A stretch of DNA of 64,000 nucleotides. Origin: Luteirhabdus pelagi (GTDB lineage Bacteria > Bacteroidota > Bacteroidia > Flavobacteriales > Flavobacteriaceae). Positions 58,180 to 64,000 of the stretch are shown in pieces; positions within the stretch are counted from its first letter, which is position 1, and the number at the start of each line of letters is the position of its first letter. The stretch is from assembly GCF_016827595.1 (NCBI RefSeq), contig NZ_JAECMS010000003.1, forward strand, positions 186,001 to 250,000. Reading direction: 5' to 3'. The position numbers and the translations under genes are program-made. Below the pieces are notes generated by a model. That model was not told the DNA's origin, did no database searches, and saw only the letters and a list, made by a program, of their open reading frames with translations.

Positions 58180-58206
58180 TGAAAAACCCTGTGAGTCTAC
58201 AGGGTT
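58180..58206 (-). terminator. terminator of the amidase/Fe-S operon
   Basis: On the minus strand: AACCCTGT, loop AGACTC, ACAGGGTT, then a T-run. It lies 8 bp after the stop of the last Fe-S gene. Confidence 0.85.
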
Positions 58207-58214
58207 ATACCTTT

Positions 58215-59006
58215 TTATAGATCTTCCGCTTGCGCAATAAGTTCAGCAATATCCATAACTGCCGTTTGGTCTTCCTTTTCCTTTCCTTTCACACCATCGG
58301 TCATCATGGTATTACAAAATGGGCAAGCAGCAGCAATGACGCTAGGATTTAGTCCTAATGCTTCCTCGGTACGCTCAATGTTCACATCTTTCTTCCCTTC
58401 CTCAGGCTCCTTGAACATTTGTGCTCCACCAGCACCGCAGCAAAGTCCACGCGACTTGCAACGCTTCATTTCGACTAATTCCACTTCAAGCTTTCGCAAT
58501 AAATCACGAGGTGCTTCATATTCACCATTCGCTCGTCCTAAATAACAAGGGTCGTGAAACGTAATTTTCTTTCCCTTAAACTTTCCACCTTCAACCTTCA
58601 ACCTGCCTTCTTCTAACAACGACTTCAAGAATTGGGTGTGGTGCATCACCTTATAGTTTCCACCCAATCCCGGATATTCATTTTTGATGGTATTGAAACA
58701 GTGCGGACAGGCCGTCACAATTTTTTCGATTTCATAGCCATTCAACACTTCGATATTGGTCATGGCCTGCATTTGAAACAGAAATTCGTTTCCGGCTCGC
58801 TTCGCGGGATCGCCCGTACAGCTTTCTTCGGTTCCCAATACGGCAAAATCGACACCCGCATTATGAAGTAATTTCACGAATGCCTTTGTTATCTTTTTTG
58901 CACGATCGTCGAAACTTCCGGCACAGCCCACCCAAAACAGCACTTCGGGTTTCTTTCCTTCCGCCATATATTCGGCCATTGTAGGCACTTGAATCGTTTC
59001 GTTCAT
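58215..59006 (-). CDS. CCG-domain (Fe-S)-binding protein
   Basis: A 263-residue protein with two Cys-rich CCG-type blocks: CPHCFNTIKNEYP with HDPCYLGRANGEYEAPR, and SRGLCCGAGGAQMF with AACPFCNTMM. These are the GlpC/HdrB/LutA cysteine motifs that bind an unusual Fe-S cluster or mediate electron transfer. With the membrane ferredoxin-type subunit encoded two genes upstream it forms a probable electron-transfer complex of unknown donor. Confidence 0.88.
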   Translation of the reverse strand: MNETIQVPTMAEYMAEGKKPEVLFWVGCAGSFDDRAKKITKAFVKLLHNAGVDFAVLGTEESCTGDPAKRAGNEFLFQMQAMTNIEVLNGYEIEKIVTACPHCFNTIKNEYPGLGGNYKVMHHTQFLKSLLEEGRLKVEGGKFKGKKITFHDPCYLGRANGEYEAPRDLLRKLEVELVEMKRCKSRGLCCGAGGAQMFKEPEEGKKDVNIERTEEALGLNPSVIAAACPFCNTMMTDGVKGKEKEDQTAVMDIAELIAQAEDL

Positions 59007-59012
59007 ATACTT

Positions 59013-59447
59013 TTAATCTTTAAAAACTTGTATGGTCACTTCCTTATCGACCAAATCGGTAAATTTTCCTTTATATCGTGTAGCCTTCACCAAGTGATTG
59101 TCAATCCAATGATAATTTCCTCCCCTTGGTTTCCCCATTAGTAATGAATGATATTTAAAGCCATGCTTATTTAGCCATTCCTCTGTCACTTTACGATGGT
59201 CTTCCGTTCTCGAGGTAAAAAAGCAAATCATATGTCCTTTCTCGTACCATCTATTTAGGGTTTTCAACGCATCGGGATATACTTTAGCGGTAGCCATTCG
59301 CTCGGGTTCCTCATTCGGAATATCATCGCAAATAGTTCCGTCGATATCAATTAAATAGTTCTTGATGCCTTTGGGCAGAACAGGACTTACATGTGCTCCT
59401 TCTTCTACCTTATCGTGCAGTAACTTTTCAACTTCTTCCTTTTTCAT
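59013..59447 (-). CDS. HAD-superfamily phosphatase-like protein
   Basis: A 144-residue protein with the HAD motif I DIDGTICDD (nucleophile Asp in IDIDGT), motif II FTSRTE (Ser/Thr) and acidic motif IDNHLVKA in the C-terminal half. Homologues are often mislabelled phosphoheptose isomerase. Substrate unknown. It is wedged between the two Fe-S genes: its ATG overlaps the upstream stop by one base and its stop lies 6 bp before the CCG gene, so it is tightly co-expressed with them. Confidence 0.85.
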   Translation of the reverse strand: MKKEEVEKLLHDKVEEGAHVSPVLPKGIKNYLIDIDGTICDDIPNEEPERMATAKVYPDALKTLNRWYEKGHMICFFTSRTEDHRKVTEEWLNKHGFKYHSLLMGKPRGGNYHWIDNHLVKATRYKGKFTDLVDKEVTIQVFKD

Positions 59448-60781
59448 CAGGCTTCGTTTTTCCAGTTTAATCGGTCCATTTGGTTATACGGCCATGGCGC
59501 GCCATTGTTTTCGATATTGGTCATAGCAACATTCAGTTCGTTCGGGGCTGCACTCTGTTCCATCACAAGATATTGCCTCATATCCATAATAATAGACAGA
59601 GGGTCAATGCTCACTGGACACGCCTCGACACAAGCGTTACAGGTTGTACAGGCCCACAATTCCTCTCGTAGGATATAATCATCTAACAATTGTTTCCCAT
59701 CATCTACGAACTTGCCATTCTTATTGATATTTGCGCCCACTTCCTCAAGTCGGTCGCGCGTATCCATCATGATTTTACGTGGTGAGAGCTTTTTTCCTGT
59801 CTGGTTCGCGGGACATTCACTCGTACAGCGTCCACATTCGGTACAGGTATACGCATTCAGTAACTGCACTTGGTTTAGGTCCATCACATCGCTAGCGCCG
59901 AATTTTTCAGGCTCTGCTCCTTCCTCTTCTGTTTCAGCTGGAGCTGCAAATGGGTCGGCATTTGGATCCATCATCAACTCGACTTCCTTCTTAACGCTTT
60001 CAAGGTTTTTAAACTGTCCTTTCGGCTGCACTCTTCCTAAATACACATTTGGAAATGCAAGTATGATATGAAGGTGTTTCGACCAGTATAGATAGTTTAG
60101 GAAAATAAGGATTCCCAAAATATGAAGCCACCAGGCTGTCCTCTCTATTGCAATTATGCTGCCTTCCGACATACCATCAAACAGTGGAGCAATGTATTGA
60201 CTCACTGGAAAACTACCTGCCTGTACATAATGGTCGGCGCCCATTTGTTGAAGTTGTAGATCAGCTGCATTCATCGTAAGGAATAGCAACATTAAGACCA
60301 TTTCAAAATACAGAATATAGTTGGCATCATTCTTTGGCCATGACGTCATTTCACGTGCCCAAAAACGTCTGATGCGCTGAATATTTCTACGTGTCCAAAA
60401 GAAAACGACACTTACAAACACCAACAGCGCCAATATTTCAAAAGAAGCGATCAACACATCATATACTGGTCCTAAAAAGGCAAAGATTCGATGCGTTCCG
60501 AAGATACCATCGATAATTATTTCAAGCACTTCAATATTGATAATGATAAAGCCTACATATACAATAACGTGCAGAATCCCTGCAATCGGACGTACCACCA
60601 TTTTCGATTGTCCTAGTGCAATTCGAACTACATTATTCCAACGCTCTTTCTTATGGTCGCTTACATCTACATCGCGCCCTAGTTTCACATTTCGAATGAT
60701 CTTTTTGATATTCATAGTGAAATAGCCGATACCGGCCGCAAGTGCAATAAGGAATAAAATGTTGGGTAGATAGTGCATCAT
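59447..60781 (-). CDS. membrane-bound (4Fe-4S) ferredoxin-type electron-transfer protein
   Basis: A 444-residue protein: an N-terminal membrane part of about six helices similar to nitrate-reductase gamma/HdrE-type haem-binding subunits (GILHVIVYVGFIIINIEVLEI with conserved His). A C-terminal dicluster ferredoxin domain contains CTECGRCTSECPANQ and CTTCNACVEACPVS, each with CxxCxxCxxxCP. It would couple membrane quinone and cytosolic Fe-S partners, paired with the CCG protein. Confidence 0.88.
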   Translation of the reverse strand: MMHYLPNILFLIALAAGIGYFTMNIKKIIRNVKLGRDVDVSDHKKERWNNVVRIALGQSKMVVRPIAGILHVIVYVGFIIINIEVLEIIIDGIFGTHRIFAFLGPVYDVLIASFEILALLVFVSVVFFWTRRNIQRIRRFWAREMTSWPKNDANYILYFEMVLMLLFLTMNAADLQLQQMGADHYVQAGSFPVSQYIAPLFDGMSEGSIIAIERTAWWLHILGILIFLNYLYWSKHLHIILAFPNVYLGRVQPKGQFKNLESVKKEVELMMDPNADPFAAPAETEEEGAEPEKFGASDVMDLNQVQLLNAYTCTECGRCTSECPANQTGKKLSPRKIMMDTRDRLEEVGANINKNGKFVDDGKQLLDDYILREELWACTTCNACVEACPVSIDPLSIIMDMRQYLVMEQSAAPNELNVAMTNIENNGAPWPYNQMDRLNWKNEA

Positions 60782-60786
60782 CTATA

Positions 60787-61749
60787 TTATTCTTCTGGTT
60801 GTTCGTACGGTTTTGGTTTTTTTCCGAAAAGTGAAAAGTGAACGTAGCGTTTCGGATTCAGTTTTAAGTCTTGAAGTAATTGCTCCAACTGACGCGAAGC
60901 ACCTTCCAGGTTATTATAGAGTTGGTCGTCTTTCAACAATTTACCGATACTACCTTCACCATTTTCAACGCTACCCACAATCGCATTTAATTGTGCGGTT
61001 ACTTCTTCAATATCTCGCACCATTTTTCCTGTTTCAATTTGTGCAAGGGAGTCTGATAAACGTGCGAAGTTCTTGGTAGTAACGTCTAGATTCGTAAAGG
61101 AACGGTTCAATTTCTCTTCATTATTCGCCAATAAGCGATCGGTTTTACCTGTAATTCCTTCTAAATTGGTTGTAATTCCCTCAAAACGTCCAGAGGCTCG
61201 GCTAATATTTGAAATAGCGGTCTTAAGATTGTTTCGCGTTTTTTCGTCAATTATATCATTAACACTAAGAAGAAGCGTATCTACCACAGCCAAGGTATTT
61301 TGTACTTTTTCCTCGAGTGGACCAAGGCGTTCGGCAACCGCATCTATCATACCCTTTTCTACACTTCCTGGCAAGGTATCGCCAGATTTAGCCATTTCCC
61401 CTTGGGAATATTCAGGAAAAACACCTAGCGATTTTCCGCCGATAAGTCCACTACTGTAGATACGGACCAAACTCCTTTTGGAAAAATCGAAATCCTTTTC
61501 GACTGTAAATTGAACTACCAACCCCCCTTTTTCGTTCGCAAAATCAATATTCTGCACTTTTCCAACCTTTAACCCATTAATGGTTACCGGAGCTGACTTT
61601 GCAAGTCCTTCCACATTTTGGTATTTCACATAAAAGGTACGTTGATTGGTAAGGAGATTGGTGCCTTTTAAATAGCTGTAGCCAAAAATGAACAGCAAAA
61701 TAGCACCAATGGCAAGAATGCCGGTTTTAACTTCTCTAGATAATTTCAA
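60787..61749 (-). CDS. mlaD: MlaD/MCE-family lipid-transport protein
   Basis: A 320-residue protein. One N-terminal membrane helix (GILAIGAILLFIFGYSYLKG) is followed by the MCE domain (FYVKYQNVEGLAKSAPVTINGLKVGKVQNI; RIYSSGLIGGKSLGVFPE) and a long coiled-coil C-terminus. It forms ring assemblies that carry phospholipids between membranes. The ATPase and permease genes are not in the window. It is 5 bp before the Fe-S membrane gene and 53 bp after the amidase. Confidence 0.9.
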   Translation of the reverse strand: MKLSREVKTGILAIGAILLFIFGYSYLKGTNLLTNQRTFYVKYQNVEGLAKSAPVTINGLKVGKVQNIDFANEKGGLVVQFTVEKDFDFSKRSLVRIYSSGLIGGKSLGVFPEYSQGEMAKSGDTLPGSVEKGMIDAVAERLGPLEEKVQNTLAVVDTLLLSVNDIIDEKTRNNLKTAISNISRASGRFEGITTNLEGITGKTDRLLANNEEKLNRSFTNLDVTTKNFARLSDSLAQIETGKMVRDIEEVTAQLNAIVGSVENGEGSIGKLLKDDQLYNNLEGASRQLEQLLQDLKLNPKRYVHFSLFGKKPKPYEQPEE

Positions 61750-61802
61750 ATGATGGAGTTTGGTTACACAACAAAAGTAGCCATAAATATAGAAAAACCG
61801 CC

Positions 61803-62930
61803 TTACTTATCTTCCGATTTTAACACTTGAGATGGTTTCAGTTTCTTTCCATCCTTAAACGCAACGATATAGCAAGAGGCATACCCCTTTTCTCGTGCAA
61901 AGGTTTGCATTAATTGAATTTTGTTATAATCGGATGTGCTCCCGTAATAGTATTTATACAATTCCCCTTCTTTCTCTCGCGTTACATCTTTCAATCCCTT
62001 AAAGTTTTCGGGCTTCTCCTTAATCTTTTTCCCACTAGCGGCTAACTGTACTCGAAACGTTACATCAGGATAGATTTTCTCCTCAACGGTTGCTATGGCT
62101 TCATCTATCTCTTCCTCTTCCATCTTTGGCTCCTGCGCTTTAGGAGTAGCAATGGATAAACTGTTTTTGTAGCTAATAATGGCATCGGCAATCTCGTCGG
62201 CCATTTCATTTTGGCCTTTTTTAGAATTGAGATAAGATCCTTCATTTTTATTTGTAAGAAATCCTGTCTCAATCAATACACTTGGCATGTAGGTATTGTG
62301 CAATACCCAAAACCCAGCCTGTTTAACATCCCGGTTTTTTCGTTTTAATTTTTTGGTGAAGTTATTCTGAACCAAACTTGCTAGCAGTATACTTTGATCC
62401 AAATACTCCTCCTGCATTAAGGTAAGTCCGATAAGCGATTCAGGGGAACTCGGGTCGAAACCGGCATAGTTTTCTTCATAATTTTCCTCTAGAAAAATAA
62501 CCTCGTTCTCTTTTTTGGCTACCTCGAAATTTGCTTGTGTTTTATGAAGTCCCAAAACAAATGTTTCGGTACCATATGCCGCACTGCTATGGGCATTGCA
62601 ATGCACCGAAACGAAAAGGTCGGCATCGGCCTGGTTAGCGATAGCTGCTCGTCCGCGCAACGTCACGAAGGTGTCGTCATTTCGTGTATAGATTACTTGA
62701 ATATCGGGATTCTTCTCTAAAATAGCTCCGACTTTCAACACGATACTAAGTGCTATCTCTGCTTCTTCGTAGCCGTTACCGCGGTTTCCAGAGTCATGTC
62801 CGCCATGTCCTGCATCCAACACCACAACAAAAGGTTTTCTGGTATCGTTATTGTGGTTGGCAACGGCAACGAAACCTACCAATAGTAGTAAAATTGAAAA
62901 GGTGAAGAGGTGAAGCCCAGTTCGTTTCAT
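61803..62930 (-). CDS. N-acetylmuramoyl-L-alanine amidase
   Basis: A 375-residue periplasmic amidase with signal peptide. The Amidase_3 domain spans ~30-245: VVLDAGHGGHDSGN (zinc His), the Glu in NGYEEAEIALSI, SVHCNAHSS (second His) and the catalytic Glu in PSVLIETGFLTNKNE. A SPOR-like peptidoglycan-binding segment follows at ~285-375. It cleaves stem peptides from glycan strands during cell separation. It is divergent from the LptD gene. Confidence 0.93.
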   Translation of the reverse strand: MKRTGLHLFTFSILLLLVGFVAVANHNNDTRKPFVVVLDAGHGGHDSGNRGNGYEEAEIALSIVLKVGAILEKNPDIQVIYTRNDDTFVTLRGRAAIANQADADLFVSVHCNAHSSAAYGTETFVLGLHKTQANFEVAKKENEVIFLEENYEENYAGFDPSSPESLIGLTLMQEEYLDQSILLASLVQNNFTKKLKRKNRDVKQAGFWVLHNTYMPSVLIETGFLTNKNEGSYLNSKKGQNEMADEIADAIISYKNSLSIATPKAQEPKMEEEEIDEAIATVEEKIYPDVTFRVQLAASGKKIKEKPENFKGLKDVTREKEGELYKYYYGSTSDYNKIQLMQTFAREKGYASCYIVAFKDGKKLKPSQVLKSEDK

Positions 62931-63140
62931 ATAAATGGTAACGTTTTGAAGTATTCGTTATTTCAAAAATTCAGTCTAAAAAATTACAGCCCGAAAAATA
63001 TGCTTAATTTTGGGGTTTCAAAAACCAAGCCAAGAACGGTTCGTAGTTGGACTGAAAGATACAGCAAAGTTGAAAAAATTTAAATGAAATTCGTGTGACA
63101 CCGTCCCAAAATTTACGTCTGTTTTATAACACGGATATTC

Positions 63141-64000
63141 ATGCTTCAAAATAGCCTAAAAGCATTGCAAACTGCCATCCACCGCATACTTTTTTTCTGT
63201 ACGGTCCTGCTTTGGGGCAGCGTAACATTGCACGCACAGGACATTCCACCCAAAAATCAACCTGACTTACCAGCCGAGGAACAAGATTCTATTCCTTCAG
63301 AAGAGGAACCCATCGTGAATATTGCCGTTCAGGATTCGATAAAGAACGATAGCATTCAGCCAAAAAAAGAAATGTTGACTGATGTGGTAGACTATTACGG
63401 TGAAGATTACGTCTATATCGACCGTGAGGCAAAGAAGGTTTACATGTATAACAAAGCCTACGTTATTTATGGCGATATGCGAATTGACGCTGGACTCATC
63501 ATCTTGGATTATAATAAAAATGAAGTCTACGCGAAGGGGATCGATAGCGCCGGAACATATACACAGAAACCAATTTTTGTACAAGCGGCCAATGAGGTTC
63601 GTCCGGATAGTATCCGTTTCAATTTCGATTCCGAAAAGGCATTGGTATACAACTCTAGAACCAATCAGAATAATTTCAACGTTATTGCAGAGGTGACCAA
63701 AAAAGTGAACGATTCCGTTGTCTTCTTACGGAATGTGAAGTTTACCACTTCAAAAAATATCGATGATCCCGAGTATTACTTTTATACACGAAAGGCCAAA
63801 TTTGTACCGAAGAAAAAAATTGTGACAGGGCTTACCAATATGTATATCGCAGATGTACCGACGCCCATCGGATTACCTTTTGCCTATTTTCCGCTTACGG
63901 AAGACCGAACGTCAGGGTTTATAATCCCTACCATCGGTGAACAAAACAGACGTGGATTTTTCTTTCAGAATGGAGGATATTATTTTGCTTTAAGCGATTA
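63141..64000 (+). CDS. lptD: LptD/OstA-like LPS assembly protein, 5' part
   Basis: The frame is open from ATG 63141 to the right edge, about 286 codons, and continues outside the window. The signal peptide ends near residue 33 (VTLHAQ), a Pro/Glu/Ser-rich linker follows, and then an OstA/LptA-like beta domain begins (DYYGEDYVYIDREAKKVYMYNKA; AKGIDSAG). The later TPIGLPFAYFPLTEDRTSGF is typical of the passage into the LptD barrel. It should insert LPS into the outer membrane with LptE. It is divergent from the amidase across a 210-bp AT-rich gap holding no other gene. Confidence 0.85.
   Translation, partial: MLQNSLKALQTAIHRILFFCTVLLWGSVTLHAQDIPPKNQPDLPAEEQDSIPSEEEPIVNIAVQDSIKNDSIQPKKEMLTDVVDYYGEDYVYIDREAKKVYMYNKAYVIYGDMRIDAGLIILDYNKNEVYAKGIDSAGTYTQKPIFVQAANEVRPDSIRFNFDSEKALVYNSRTNQNNFNVIAEVTKKVNDSVVFLRNVKFTTSKNIDDPEYYFYTRKAKFVPKKKIVTGLTNMYIADVPTPIGLPFAYFPLTEDRTSGFIIPTIGEQNRRGFFFQNGGYYFALSD

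Noticed and set aside
59013-59447. Label 'phosphoheptose isomerase'
   Set aside because: The protein shows HAD-superfamily motifs (DIDGT, FTSRTE) and no sugar-isomerase (SIS) domain.

Overview
The window is chromosomal DNA from a member of the Bacteroidota, almost certainly Flavobacteriaceae. The evidence is a type IX secretion (T9SS) C-terminal sorting domain, a short 288-residue primary sigma factor without region 1.1, a TamL-TamB pair, a bacillithiol gene (bshA), a GH3/beta-lactamase fusion, many 'SC' lipobox lipoproteins, and repeated matches to the Bacteroidota -7 promoter element TAnnTTTG. I see no rRNA, tRNA, CRISPR array, insertion sequence, prophage or replication origin. Most of it looks like stable core chromosome, with a few accessory-looking spots.

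Layout. 1-3.5 kb: the tail of an unknown gene, an AraC regulator, then a cupin / short-chain dehydrogenase / tautomerase / acetyltransferase operon. 3.4-3.8 kb: a tiny membrane-peptide ORF and a cluster of four nested palindromic repeats. 3.8-6.7 kb: divergent ung and mutS2. 6.7-10.3 kb: a cholesterol-dependent-cytolysin-like lipoprotein divergent from a TPR/HTH membrane regulator, with shared sequence boxes between them. 10.3-15.8 kb: a DCC-family protein, a two-component system and a large T9SS cargo protein. 15.9-18.9 kb: a three-gene peptidase / N-formylglutamate-hydrolase-like / ATP-grasp cluster. 19-28.3 kb: a secreted protein, a dicarboxylate symporter, aroC, an lpxH-like gene, lipoproteins, a FAD/Fe-S dehydrogenase and an outer-membrane protein. 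28.3-29.9 kb: a FAD-linked oxidase.

29.9-43 kb is a seven-gene minus-strand run: tamB, tamL, two conserved hypotheticals, the GH3/beta-lactamase fusion, bshA and a PrcB-like lipoprotein. These are mainly envelope and thiol functions. 43-49.2 kb: aldo/keto reductase, a small membrane protein, rpoD, an SLC13-type transporter, an MscS channel and an OmpA lipoprotein. 49.5-54.5 kb: a hypothetical protein, an SDR, a VanX-like dipeptidase, a VTT membrane protein, an SF2 helicase and a glycerophosphodiesterase. 54.6-55.2 kb: an apparent single transcript carrying two near-identical 28-codon ORFs and one 44-codon ORF. 55.3-58.1 kb: a hydrophilic protein, an APC permease, an orphan ExbD and an XRE-regulator/membrane-protein pair. 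58.2-64 kb: a minus-strand amidase / MlaD / Fe-S / HAD / Fe-S run, divergent from the start of an LptD gene that leaves the window.

The most unusual items are the tandem micro-ORFs (54,721-55,133), the cytolysin-like lipoprotein lacking the cholesterol-recognising undecapeptide together with its divergent regulator and shared CATGGACAA boxes (6,747-10,284), and the peptidase/hydrolase/ATP-grasp cluster (15,863-18,940). All functional names come from reading motifs by eye; no database search was run.
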